Positions 1 through 7,196 are shown, numbered from the stretch's first letter. The stretch is DNA of 13,051 bases from an uncultured Candidatus Saccharibacteria bacterium (GCA_946886725.1 CAMPJF010000014.1:1-13051); one strand, 5' to 3'. A program made the numbers and translations. Notes: generated by a model not told the origin, from the sequence alone.

Positions 1-60
1 GTAATAATATCATATATATCATATAAGTCAATGAAGGCATATTAATTCATCTATAGTTCG

Positions 61-89
61 TTGAATTTAGGTCGTATACCGCTTATACT
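61..89 (+). promoter_or_regulatory. Promoter of the rpiB operon
   Basis: A -35 box TTGAAT (61-66) and a -10 box TATACT (84-89) are separated by exactly 17 nt. The rpiB ATG lies only 6 nt after the -10 box, so transcription should begin at or within a base or two of the start codon, giving a leaderless mRNA. No Shine-Dalgarno sequence precedes the ATG, in agreement. The 60 nt further upstream are very AT-rich and contain a tandem 9-nt repeat (7-24). Confidence 0.7.
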
Positions 90-95
90 AATGAC

Positions 96-545
96 ATGAA
101 GATATATCTGGGTGCGGATCATCAAGGATTTGCAATGAAAGAAGCAGTGCTCGCGTATTTGATCAAACGCGGCTACGACGTCGAAGATGTTAGTGGGCAT
201 GAATTAAATCCGGACGATGATTTCCCTGAATTTGCACATGCAGCAGCTCATAAAATACTCGGTGATCCGACGCACCATTCGCGTGCAATCTTGATTTGTG
301 GTGGTGGTCAAGGCATGTGTATGGCGGCCAATCGCTTCCGTGGGATACGGGCGAGCGTTATATGGGATGCTTACGAAGCGAAAATGACGCGCAATGATAA
401 TGATAGCAATGTGTTATGTCTGCCATCGCGTGTTTTAGCAGATGACGACGTTGTCTGGAAGGATATTATTGATACCTGGCTCACAACGCCATTTGCTGAT
501 GCAGCTAGGTATAAGCGCCGTAATGCGCAGATTGACGAGGTATAG
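96..545 (+). CDS. rpiB: RpiB/LacAB-family sugar-phosphate isomerase (ribose-5-phosphate isomerase B-like)
   Basis: A 149-residue cytoplasmic enzyme of the RpiB/LacA/LacB fold, expected to interconvert ribose-5-phosphate and ribulose-5-phosphate in the non-oxidative pentose phosphate pathway. The family landmarks are visible: N-terminal GADHQGF (residues 6-12), the loop ICGGGQGM around Cys68, AANRFRGIRA (77-86) and DNDSNVL (101-107). Cys68 aligns with the catalytic Cys66 of E. coli RpiB. Two usual positions differ: the Thr of CGTG is Gly70, and the ring-opening His99 of E. coli aligns with Asp101. Length is normal for the family. It is first in a tightly packed operon and the gene 3 nt downstream encodes the epimerase that would use its product. 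The start is the ATG directly after the -10 box. Family assignment is firm; exact substrate is less certain because of the changed residues. Confidence 0.88.
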   Translation: MKIYLGADHQGFAMKEAVLAYLIKRGYDVEDVSGHELNPDDDFPEFAHAAAHKILGDPTHHSRAILICGGGQGMCMAANRFRGIRASVIWDAYEAKMTRNDNDSNVLCLPSRVLADDDVVWKDIIDTWLTTPFADAARYKRRNAQIDEV

Positions 546-548
546 CCA

Positions 549-1193
549 ATGAGTATTATTGCACCGACGATTACGGCGGAAAGCGCCGAAGATTATAAGG
601 CACAGATCGAACGCGTTCATACGTTTGCGGACCGAGTTCATATCGATGTCGCTGACGGCGAATTTGCACCGACCTTTACGTTGAGCGCCGCGCAAATATG
701 GTGGCCGCAGGACTGGACTGTGGATATTCACGCTATGGTTGCTAGACCAAGCGATCATCTCGAAACACTTATCAGCCTAAAACCTAATATGATTATTTTC
801 CATGTCGAAACACAAGAAGACATCGTGCCGATTTTGCAGCAAGTTAAAAAATTCGATATCAAAGCCGGTATCGCGCTACTTAAATCTACCGTTCCTAGTA
901 CGGTAACCTCAGCCATAGAGGCAGCTGATCATGTCATGATATTTAGTGGGGATCTTGGCAAGCAAGGCGGAACGGCCAGCTTAATGCAGCTTGAAAAAGT
1001 GCGACTGATTAAAGCAATTCGCCAAGACGTAGAGATCGGATGGGATGGCGGTGTAAACGTCGAGAATGCTTTCGGTCTGTCGCAAGGCGGCGTCGATGTA
1101 TTAAATGTCGGCAGTACTATCGCGACGGCAATCGATCCAAAAAACACTTATGCTACACTGGTAAGTGAAATTAATAAGCATGGGATTATTTGA
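549..1193 (+). CDS. rpe: Ribulose-phosphate 3-epimerase-like protein (divergent)
   Basis: A 214-residue TIM-barrel protein that most likely interconverts ribulose-5-phosphate and xylulose-5-phosphate. The four metal ligands of the family can be placed: His31 and Asp33 in HIDVADG (31-37), His61 in VDIHAMV (58-64), and Asp166 in WDGGVN (165-170). FHVET (84-88) matches the next conserved strand and NVGSTI (186-191) the phosphate-binding end. The phosphate/catalytic loop that normally reads NPGFGGQ is instead SGDLGKQGG (133-141), and the Met of VMDG is Ala, so this is a distant member. GAGG at 537-540 lies 8 nt before the ATG. It sits between rpiB and transketolase, exactly where an Rpe is expected. 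A related ketose-phosphate epimerase activity is the main alternative. Confidence 0.82.
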   Translation: MSIIAPTITAESAEDYKAQIERVHTFADRVHIDVADGEFAPTFTLSAAQIWWPQDWTVDIHAMVARPSDHLETLISLKPNMIIFHVETQEDIVPILQQVKKFDIKAGIALLKSTVPSTVTSAIEAADHVMIFSGDLGKQGGTASLMQLEKVRLIKAIRQDVEIGWDGGVNVENAFGLSQGGVDVLNVGSTIATAIDPKNTYATLVSEINKHGII

Positions 1194-2059
1194 TGGTGAG
1201 TGGGCAATTAACAATATCGCAATTAGAGAAAAAGGCGAACGATGTTCGTCAGGATATCATCCGTATGCTCGAAGCTGCGGGCAGTGGTCATAGCGCCGGA
1301 CCGCTTGGGTTGGCTGACATCGTCACGGCTCTTTACTTTAATATTATGAACATTGACCCGCAAAAGCCAGAGTGGCCCGAGCGAGATGTGTTCTTTTTAA
1401 GTAACGGGCATACGGTACCGGTGCAGTATGCTGTCATGGCCGAACGTGGCTATTTTGATGTCAGTGAATTAACGACGCTTCGTAAGTTTGGCAGTCGCCT
1501 ACAGGGGCATCCGGAGCGAGAGAAATTGCCAGGGCTTGAAAATACAAGCGGGCCGTTAGGTAGTGGCTTGTCTCAAGCTGCGGGCTACGCCTATACGCTG
1601 CAGTATATCGACGACGTCAAGCATCGTTGGGTGTATGTCGTTACCGGTGACGGTGAACTGAACGAGGGTAATATCTGGGAAGCGGCGATGTTCGCTGGTA
1701 AATATAAACTCTCTCAGTTGATCGTGTTCATTGATCGAAATAACATTCAGATTGACGGTTCGACAGATGATGTTATGCCGCTCGAGGATCTTCGCGGTAA
1801 GTGGGAATCATTCGGCTGGCATGTTCAAGAGATTGACGGGCATAACATCGATAGCGTTATCGATGCGGCTAGTATGGCACGCGCTATATCGAACAAGCCA
1901 AGTGTTGTCATCGCCCATACTATTCCTGGCAAGGGCGTCGATTTTATGGAATACGACTACAAATGGCATGGTGTTCCGCCTAATAAGGAACAAGCAAAAG
2001 AAGCACTTAAGAAACTTCGCACATTGAATGGAAAAATTACCTCAGGAGATATTGAATAA
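1193..2059 (+). CDS. tkt: Transketolase, N-terminal (ThDP-binding) subunit
   Basis: The N-terminal half of transketolase as a separate 288-residue polypeptide; it binds thiamine diphosphate and Mg2+. GSGHSAGPLG (30-39) and SNGHT (70-74) supply the active-site histidines His33 and His73. The ThDP motif begins at GDG (152-154) and ends at the NN pair (183-184). GLSQA (125-129) is also typical. The ATG at 1193 overlaps the stop of the preceding gene (TGATG), which suggests translational coupling. A TTG three bases earlier would add one residue but is the weaker start. No clear ribosome site is seen, consistent with coupling. The protein needs the C-terminal subunit encoded next, with which it should form the complete enzyme that moves two-carbon units between sugar phosphates. 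Split transketolases are common in archaea and several bacterial lineages. Confidence 0.93.
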   Translation: MVSGQLTISQLEKKANDVRQDIIRMLEAAGSGHSAGPLGLADIVTALYFNIMNIDPQKPEWPERDVFFLSNGHTVPVQYAVMAERGYFDVSELTTLRKFGSRLQGHPEREKLPGLENTSGPLGSGLSQAAGYAYTLQYIDDVKHRWVYVVTGDGELNEGNIWEAAMFAGKYKLSQLIVFIDRNNIQIDGSTDDVMPLEDLRGKWESFGWHVQEIDGHNIDSVIDAASMARAISNKPSVVIAHTIPGKGVDFMEYDYKWHGVPPNKEQAKEALKKLRTLNGKITSGDIE

Positions 2060-3054
2060 TGAACTATGCACTTAATCCTGATGTATATAACGATGACGTC
2101 ACGTTAGAACCTATTCGTGCGGGATTCGGACGGGGGCTTCTAGCTGCAGGTCAGACGAATGAGAACGTCGTTGCGTTATGTGCCGATCTGACCGATAGTA
2201 CGCAGATGTCACTGTTTAAAGCAGAATTCCCGAAGCGATTTGTCGAAATTGGCGTTGCCGAGCAAAACCTAGTAACGGTTGCTAGCGGTATGGCGCGCGC
2301 AGGTAAAATTCCGTTTACGAGCAGTTACGCCGCCTTTAGCCCTGGTCGTAACTGGGAGCAGATTCGCACGACAATCGCACTAAACGATATGCCCGTCAAG
2401 GTTATTGGGTCGCATGCCGGAATTAGTGTTGGTCCGGACGGTGCGACACACCAAATGCTCGAAGATATTGCATTGATGCGCGTGCTGCCGAATATGGTCG
2501 TACTTGCACCCGGTGACAGCATTGAGGCGGAAAAAGCAACAAAGGCAATCGCAGAGAATGGCAAGCCTTCATATATGCGCTTGGCCCGTGATAAAACGCC
2601 GATTTTCAGTACAGCGGATTCACCATTTGAGATTGGCAAGGCCTATGTCCTTCGTGAGGGTCACGACGTTACGTTGCTTGGGACAGGTGCTTTGACGTAT
2701 CAATTGCTGGTAGCGGCGAAGCTGCTTGAAAAGCATCACATTCAAGCGGAAGTTATTCATGTACCAACGATCAAGCCGCTAGACGAGGAGACTATTCTTG
2801 CCAGTGTCCGTAAAACGGGTCGAGTCGTAACTGCAGAAGAGGCGCAGATCGCCGGCGGGTTTGGCGGGATTGTTGCGGAACTGCTTGGGGAAAAGCTGCC
2901 GACGCCGCTGCTTCGTATTGGAATGCAAGATAGATTTGGCGAAAGCGGCGAGCCAGCGGAGCTGATCAAGCATTTTAAATTAGATAATGTATCAGTCGCA
3001 GACCGAGTGCAAAAGTTCGTGACCGACGTGCCACGCTATCATCAAGGATTTTAA
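2059..3054 (+). CDS. tkt: Transketolase, C-terminal (pyrimidine-binding) subunit
   Basis: The matching second half of transketolase, 331 residues, carrying the pyrimidine-binding domain followed by the C-terminal transketolase domain. The catalytic glutamate that activates ThDP is Glu68 in GVAEQN (65-70). HAGISVGPDGATHQ (119-132) is the conserved phosphate/substrate loop, and the last 120 residues fit the C-terminal domain (for example VTAEEAQIAGGFG). Its ATG overlaps the stop of the N-terminal subunit by one base (TAATG), and AGGAG at 2044-2048 lies 10 nt upstream, so the two subunits should be made in equal amounts. DXS and the E1-beta subunits of 2-oxoacid dehydrogenases share this fold, but the pairing with a transketolase N-terminal gene and the pentose phosphate neighbours support transketolase. 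Confidence 0.93.
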   Translation: MNYALNPDVYNDDVTLEPIRAGFGRGLLAAGQTNENVVALCADLTDSTQMSLFKAEFPKRFVEIGVAEQNLVTVASGMARAGKIPFTSSYAAFSPGRNWEQIRTTIALNDMPVKVIGSHAGISVGPDGATHQMLEDIALMRVLPNMVVLAPGDSIEAEKATKAIAENGKPSYMRLARDKTPIFSTADSPFEIGKAYVLREGHDVTLLGTGALTYQLLVAAKLLEKHHIQAEVIHVPTIKPLDEETILASVRKTGRVVTAEEAQIAGGFGGIVAELLGEKLPTPLLRIGMQDRFGESGEPAELIKHFKLDNVSVADRVQKFVTDVPRYHQGF

Positions 3055-3063
3055 GGGGGATTT

Positions 3064-3975
3064 ATGGGACTAACGATTAAACAGATTCGCGACAATACGA
3101 TACGGGCAAGGCATTTGATGCAGCGTAGCCGCAGTCAGCATTTTGCGGTTGGTGCATTTAATATCGACAACCAAGAGACGCTTATTGCCGTCGCTAAAGC
3201 TGCGCAAAAACTAAACGCGCCCGTCCTAGTTGAAGTTAGCGATGGTGAAGTGAAGGCGTTGGGTCTCGAGAATATCCGTGACATGGTAGACAACTACCGC
3301 GAAGAATACGGTATCGAAATGTATATCAACCTCGATCACAGCCCCACTGTCGAAGATTGTAAGCGCGCTATTGATGCTGGGTTCGAGTTCATTCATATCG
3401 ACATCTCGCAGGCGAATCATGACGCTACGACCGAAGAGATTATCGAAAAGACCAAAGAAGTGGTTGAGTACGCCAAGTTCACCGGTGCGCTGGTTGAGTC
3501 CGAGCCACATTATTTTGGCGGATCGTCAAATGTTCACAAAGAAGATATCAATTACGAAGAGATCAAAAAAACCTTTAGTACGCCTGAGGGTACGAAATCT
3601 TTCGTCGAGGCGACTGGTATCGACACGTACGCAGCTGCTGTTGGTAATTTGCACGGCAAATATCCCGTTCCGAAAGAACTTGATCTTGAGCTCTTGCAGC
3701 AGGTTCGTGATTCAATCGATTGCCAAATTAGCCTGCACGGCGGTAGCGGCACACCACTCCATTTCTTTGAAGAGGCAGCCCGTATTGGCGTCAGCAAAAT
3801 CAATATCAATAGCGACATGCGGTATGTATTCCGCAAGACGCTTGAAAAAGTGTTAGCCGAAAATCCAGACGAGTATGCGGTCGTTAAATTGATGCCTGAA
3901 GTGTACGGGGAAGTACAAAAAGTTGTCGAAGAAAAAATCAACGCCTTTGGCAGTGCTGGAAAGGCCGTTGGATAA
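3064..3975 (+). CDS. fba: Class II (zinc) fructose-bisphosphate aldolase family protein
   Basis: A 303-residue class II aldolase, a zinc-dependent TIM barrel that cleaves or forms ketose-1,6-bisphosphates from dihydroxyacetone phosphate and an aldehyde. Visible motifs are VGAFNIDN (29-36), INLDHSPT (88-95) with catalytic Asp91 and zinc ligand His92, HID (111-113), VESEPHYFGG (144-153), GNLHGKYP (194-201) with zinc ligand His197, SLHGGSGT (223-230) with zinc ligand His225, and KININSDMR (245-253) at the phosphate site. Length is normal. A purine-rich AAGGGGGA runs from the previous stop to 3 nt before the ATG. The substrate could be fructose-1,6-bisphosphate, tagatose-1,6-bisphosphate or sedoheptulose-1,7-bisphosphate; the family does not decide this, but the transketolase neighbours make the first or third most likely. 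Confidence 0.88.
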   Translation: MGLTIKQIRDNTIRARHLMQRSRSQHFAVGAFNIDNQETLIAVAKAAQKLNAPVLVEVSDGEVKALGLENIRDMVDNYREEYGIEMYINLDHSPTVEDCKRAIDAGFEFIHIDISQANHDATTEEIIEKTKEVVEYAKFTGALVESEPHYFGGSSNVHKEDINYEEIKKTFSTPEGTKSFVEATGIDTYAAAVGNLHGKYPVPKELDLELLQQVRDSIDCQISLHGGSGTPLHFFEEAARIGVSKININSDMRYVFRKTLEKVLAENPDEYAVVKLMPEVYGEVQKVVEEKINAFGSAGKAVG

Positions 3976-3976
3976 T

Positions 3977-4948
3977 ATGGCGGCAGTGCCTCGAGTTCTT
4001 TGTATTGGTAAAGCCACGCAAGATGTTTTTTTGAATAGTAGTGAATTTGATCCACATACCGAAGGTAAAGTGGCTTATACGCATCTGCCACTGGGTGTCA
4101 AAATGGAAGTAAGTGAAGTGACGTTTGCGACTGGCGGTAATGCGAGTAACGTTGCGGTCACGCTGGCGCGCCAGGGCCTTCATGTTGAATTTATGTGGCC
4201 GCTTGGTCACGATCCAGCGTCAGAAACGGTGCTTCGTGATCTTGACGAAGAAGGCGTTGCGACTGATCGTGTAGTGCGCCGCGCCCAATACCAGGCAGGT
4301 TATTCCACTATTTTGATCGCCACGAACGGTGAGCGCACGATTCTAAATCACCGCGGAGTATCAACCGATAAAAAAGGCACTGATTTAGATCTTGGCGCTA
4401 TCGCTGATGCGGACTGGGTGTATCCAAGTTCGCTTGCGGACGGTGGTACGGAGCTTTTACGAAGTGTTATTGATCATGCTGAAAAATCTAACACCAAAGT
4501 AATGCTGAACCCTGCTGGGCCCGAACTTGCTGACCCAGCCAAGCTAAAAGCCCTGCTGGAGAGCGTTGACATACTATGCGTCAATAAAGAAGAGATGCAG
4601 CAACTTGTCGAAGGCGAAACGCTGGAAGAGCTTGTTCGTCATGGACTGAACTATGTGCCTGTGGTGATCGTTAGCGACGGTCCGAACGGGGTTGTGGCTA
4701 GTGACGGTAAAACAATTGTTCGCGCAGGGATGTACGAAGATGTTAAGGTTGTTGATCGAACGGGCGCTGGTGATGCTTTTGCGTCGGGATTCTTGTCGCA
4801 GTGGGCATTAGGTAAATCTTTAAAAGATTCGATCTTGTTCGCAAGTGCTAATTCGACTTCGGTCGTCACAAAAATCGGTGCGAAAGCGGGTATTTTGCAT
4901 GCTGATGTTAAATTGCATGAGATGCCGCTATCGGAAAAACCATTTTAG
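3977..4948 (+). CDS. PfkB (ribokinase)-family sugar kinase 1
   Basis: A 323-residue kinase of the PfkB/ribokinase family. The start is the ATG one base after the aldolase stop; a longer frame from a TTG at 3923 would overlap the aldolase and add 18 lysine-rich residues unlike the family, so it was not used. The first family signature is TGGNASNVAVTLARQG (52-67). The second is DRTGAGDAFASGF (260-272), where Asp266 is the catalytic base and the GAGD turn forms the anion hole. SDGPNG (233-238) is the usual strand before the ATP site. Members phosphorylate ribose, fructose, fructose-1/6-phosphate, tagatose-6-phosphate or nucleosides; sequence alone does not tell which. Position directly after the aldolase suggests it makes the phosphorylated sugar for that enzyme or feeds ribose into the pathway. 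It is the last gene of the rpiB transcription unit. Confidence 0.87.
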   Translation: MAAVPRVLCIGKATQDVFLNSSEFDPHTEGKVAYTHLPLGVKMEVSEVTFATGGNASNVAVTLARQGLHVEFMWPLGHDPASETVLRDLDEEGVATDRVVRRAQYQAGYSTILIATNGERTILNHRGVSTDKKGTDLDLGAIADADWVYPSSLADGGTELLRSVIDHAEKSNTKVMLNPAGPELADPAKLKALLESVDILCVNKEEMQQLVEGETLEELVRHGLNYVPVVIVSDGPNGVVASDGKTIVRAGMYEDVKVVDRTGAGDAFASGFLSQWALGKSLKDSILFASANSTSVVTKIGAKAGILHADVKLHEMPLSEKPF

Positions 4949-4956
4949 CATTAACG

Positions 4957-4965
4957 TGATATACT
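4957..4965 (+). promoter_or_regulatory. Extended -10 promoter before the fused PfkB gene
   Basis: TGATATACT is a TGn-extended -10 element (hexamer TATACT at 4960-4965) in the 47-nt gap after the first PfkB gene. No convincing -35 box is present at 16-18 nt spacing, as is usual for extended -10 promoters. Transcription would start near 4972, giving a leader of about 24 nt with GGTGG (4982-4986) as a plausible ribosome site 9 nt before the ATG at 4996. A small 5-bp hairpin (4965-4979) lies on the expected start site. Confidence 0.55.
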
Positions 4966-4995
4966 ATCTCTAATAGATAACGGTGGGTTAATAAA

Positions 4996-6498
4996 ATGGC
5001 AAAGTTTCTACAGGATTTATTGCAGGCGGAAGAGCCTTTGTTTACGACGGCGCTACGTCGGCTAGAGCGGGCGGCTGGCCATTCGGCGATAGATGTGCGG
5101 TTAATTAGCGACACGATTACTCGTGCACATGACGTAATGCGTCAAATTGGCCTGGACCCTGCAGATACGACCGAAGACGAGCTATACCATTCACTTATTG
5201 CCCAGGCGGGTAATCGTGCGTTGTTTGCCGAGACTGAATTTGTTGGATTGTCATTTAACGGTCGGGTTATTTCGTTTAACTTTGACGACATCAACGAAAG
5301 CGTCGGTAAGGTGATGGGTCAACAGATAACTCGCCACATGCAGTTTTGCCTGCGCCGGGAATTGGTAAGTCGCTACAGCAATCACGAGCGGACGAATGAG
5401 CAGACCGTGCAGCAGTTCGTGCAGGACGCCGGACTGCCTGAATTATGGTATAATGAAACGAACGATCAACAGATACAAACAGACATAAAGGAAGAACATA
5501 TGGAAAAACCGTACATTTTAGCAATAGGCGATATTTTTACCGATGCATTTATTAAATTACGCGAAGATAAGGCCCGTATCGACACCGACCCAGACGGCAG
5601 TAAGCGCCTGAGTCTGCCATTTGGTTCAAAGCCACCGTATGACAGCGTCGAGATTGTTCAGGCGGTGGGGCCGTCGCCGAATGCAGCCGTGTCGTTTAGT
5701 CGTTTAGGGTTGAATGCCGGATTGATGGCGTTTTTGGGCGATGATCAACCGGGTAAAGATTCTCTTGCGTATCTGCATGGTGAGCACATCGACACGACGA
5801 CTATGGTAGCTCACAAAGATATGAAGTCGAATTACTACTACGTACTGCGCTATGGGGCTGATCGGACGATTTTGGTTAAAAATGAAGAGTATGACTATCG
5901 CTGGATTGCTCCTGAAAAAACACCAGATTGGATTTATCTTTCACTCATCAGCGAAGCTTCGTGGCAGCTTCACGAAGATCTGCTTGTATATCTTGAGCAG
6001 CATCCTGATACGAAACTTGCATTTCAACCGGGCACATTCCATTTCGAATGGGGTGCCGAAAAGCTGGCAAAAGTGTACGCTCGAAGTCATATTGTCGTTA
6101 TGAACCGCGAAGAAGCTGTTGAGGTGACCGGAAAATCATACGACTCTCTGAAGGAGCTTGCTGACGGGCTACACGCGCTTGGTCCAAAGTTCGTCGTGAT
6201 AACAGACGGCCCTAATGGTTCGTTTGCATCATATGACGGCAAACTCGTATCTATCCCTAACTATCCTGATCCTGCCGCTCCGGTTGATCGAACGGGCGCT
6301 GGCGATGCATTTGCATCGACTATCGTCGCGGCGCTGGCGCTCGGCGAATCGATCGAGACTGCATTGACTTGGGCACCGATTAACAGTATGAATGTCGTCC
6401 AGCACCTGGGAGCGCAAGCAGGGTTATTACGACGTGAGGATATAGATCAGTTGCTTGCGACTGCACCAGAGGATTACTTTGCAAAGGAGATCAATTAA
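4996..6498 (+). CDS. Unrecognised N-terminal region fused in frame to PfkB-family kinase 2
   Basis: An uninterrupted 500-codon frame with two parts. Residues 1-168 match no family I can name: a soluble, mostly helical, charged region with GLDPADTTEDELYH (52-65) and SFNGRVISFNFDD (86-98) as distinctive stretches, and no membrane segment. Residues 169-500 form a complete PfkB/ribokinase kinase, with ILAIGDIFTDAF (174-185), TDGPNG (403-408) and DRTGAGDAF (431-439), where Asp437 is the catalytic base. The usual GG-x-x-x-N signature is altered to VGPSPNAAVSFSRLG (224-238). The linker DNA carries its own extended -10 box, ribosome site and in-frame ATG (5500), so the kinase may also be made alone as a 332-residue protein. 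Kinase substrate is unknown. It follows another PfkB gene but is not a near-identical duplicate. Confidence 0.8.
   Translation: MAKFLQDLLQAEEPLFTTALRRLERAAGHSAIDVRLISDTITRAHDVMRQIGLDPADTTEDELYHSLIAQAGNRALFAETEFVGLSFNGRVISFNFDDINESVGKVMGQQITRHMQFCLRRELVSRYSNHERTNEQTVQQFVQDAGLPELWYNETNDQQIQTDIKEEHMEKPYILAIGDIFTDAFIKLREDKARIDTDPDGSKRLSLPFGSKPPYDSVEIVQAVGPSPNAAVSFSRLGLNAGLMAFLGDDQPGKDSLAYLHGEHIDTTTMVAHKDMKSNYYYVLRYGADRTILVKNEEYDYRWIAPEKTPDWIYLSLISEASWQLHEDLLVYLEQHPDTKLAFQPGTFHFEWGAEKLAKVYARSHIVVMNREEAVEVTGKSYDSLKELADGLHALGPKFVVITDGPNGSFASYDGKLVSIPNYPDPAAPVDRTGAGDAFASTIVAALALGESIETALTWAPINSMNVVQHLGAQAGLLRREDIDQLLATAPEDYFAKEIN
5446..5502 (+). promoter_or_regulatory. Internal promoter, ribosome site and start codon for the PfkB part
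   Basis: TGGTATAAT (5446-5454) is a perfect TGn-extended -10 box inside the coding frame. About 34 nt later AAGGA (5488-5492) lies 7 nt before an in-frame ATG (5500-5502), precisely where the kinase domain begins (MEKPYILAIGD). No good -35 box is seen. The set has the layout of an ordinary gene start, although it is inside a longer open frame. Confidence 0.55.
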
Positions 6499-6501
6499 GT
6501 T

Positions 6502-7110
6502 ATGCGTTATCAAATTTGTGTTTCTGGAGCGGCGAGCGGTGATACAGTCAAACGTTCTCACCAGCTGGCGTTTGAGCTAGGTAAGGCTATTTCTGAACAA
6601 GGAAAAACGCTACTGACTGGTGCAACCGTTGGACTACCACATTATGCTGCAATGGGCGTCATGGCAGTAAAAGGTGATCGGGGCTTTTCAATCGGCTTTT
6701 CACCAGCCGCATCATTTCGGGAGCACGTCGCCACTTATCGATTACCTACGAAAGAGTTTGACTATATTAATTTTACGGGCATGGAATACGTCGGTCGTGA
6801 TGTGCACTTGGTTCGTAGCGCGGACGCAGTTATTACCGTTGGTGGCCGTATGGGGAGTTTGCATGAATTGTCGACGGCCCTTGAAAGTCGTAAAGTTTGC
6901 GGCGTACTGCTGGGTAGTGGCGGGTTAGCTGATTATACGCCGGTACTACTTGAAAATATCGAGGCACCCGGTGCGCGTGACGTAATATACGATACGGATC
7001 CTGTACGACTGGTGGCGAAAGTGATCGAAGCCTTGGATCGTAAATATGCTGATTTCGAGCATGATGGGACGGATGCACAGGTAAGTAGTGCGCGCGCCGG
7101 CCGCGGATAG
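6502..7110 (+). CDS. SLOG/LOG-like Rossmann-fold nucleotide-binding protein
   Basis: A 202-residue protein of the SLOG superfamily (the group with LOG phosphoribohydrolases, often misnamed lysine decarboxylases). ICVSGAASGD (5-14) is the first Rossmann strand and glycine loop, LLTGATVGLPHYAA (37-50) matches the second conserved stretch, and VGGRMGSLHELSTAL (113-127) stands in place of the PGGxGTxxE signature, retaining the glycine pair and Glu122. The Pro and Thr of that signature are missing, so LOG catalytic activity is uncertain; it may instead be a nucleotide or cofactor carrier/sensor. The C-terminal 20 residues are a low-complexity polar tail encoded partly by a 17-nt all-G/C run (7090-7106). 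AAGGAG (6484-6489) inside the end of the kinase gene lies about 12 nt before the ATG, 3 nt after the kinase stop, so it is probably co-transcribed with the kinase. Confidence 0.75.
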   Translation: MRYQICVSGAASGDTVKRSHQLAFELGKAISEQGKTLLTGATVGLPHYAAMGVMAVKGDRGFSIGFSPAASFREHVATYRLPTKEFDYINFTGMEYVGRDVHLVRSADAVITVGGRMGSLHELSTALESRKVCGVLLGSGGLADYTPVLLENIEAPGARDVIYDTDPVRLVAKVIEALDRKYADFEHDGTDAQVSSARAGRG

Positions 7111-7150
7111 CAATGTCATCCTTTTCTGCGTAGAGAGCATATCTTTACTC

Positions 7151-7179
7151 AAGCGGCTTACTGCAATAGTAAGTCGCTT
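7151..7179. repeat. Inverted repeat between the sugar operon and uvrB (terminator or operator)
   Basis: Two 12-nt arms, AAGCGGCTTACT (7151-7162) and AGTAAGTCGCTT (7168-7179), are complementary with a single G-T wobble, around a 5-nt loop. It lies 40 nt after the SLOG stop, so it may end the upstream operon, but the T-run after it is short (TTTCATT). Its right arm also occupies the -35 zone of the uvrB promoter, so a protein-binding operator is equally possible. Confidence 0.5.
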
Positions 7180-7190
7180 TCATTGTGGCG

Positions 7191-7196
7191 TATAAT
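7191..7196 (+). promoter_or_regulatory. uvrB -10 box
   Basis: A perfect TATAAT ends 8 nt before the uvrB ATG, so the transcript should be leaderless or have a leader of one or two bases; no ribosome site is present. No good -35 box is seen at 16-18 nt; that zone is filled by the right arm of the inverted repeat at 7168-7179, which hints at regulation there. Confidence 0.65.

Noticed and set aside
7..24. Tandem repeat ATATCATAT x2 near the window start
   Set aside because: Only two copies in very AT-rich DNA; likely chance or simple-sequence drift, not a repeat array.
1191..1193. Possible UGA recoding (as in some CPR lineages)
   Set aside because: UGA ends the epimerase gene exactly at its family length and overlaps the next start codon; no in-frame UGA occurs in the conserved genes, so the standard stop meaning applies.
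3923..3976. Upstream TTG start for the first PfkB kinase
   Set aside because: It would overlap the aldolase by 53 nt and add a lysine-rich piece absent from the family; the ATG at 3977 gives a normal N-terminus.
3552..4091. A 179-codon open frame on the minus strand across the end of the aldolase gene
   Set aside because: It is antisense to a well-supported aldolase, its product is Ser/Leu-rich without family features, and no promoter or ribosome site fits; a codon-bias shadow.
7090..7106. 17-nt run of only G and C at the end of the SLOG gene
   Set aside because: Striking for this moderate-GC window, but it is coding, follows the frame, and has no clear stem with a T-run; no function can be supported.
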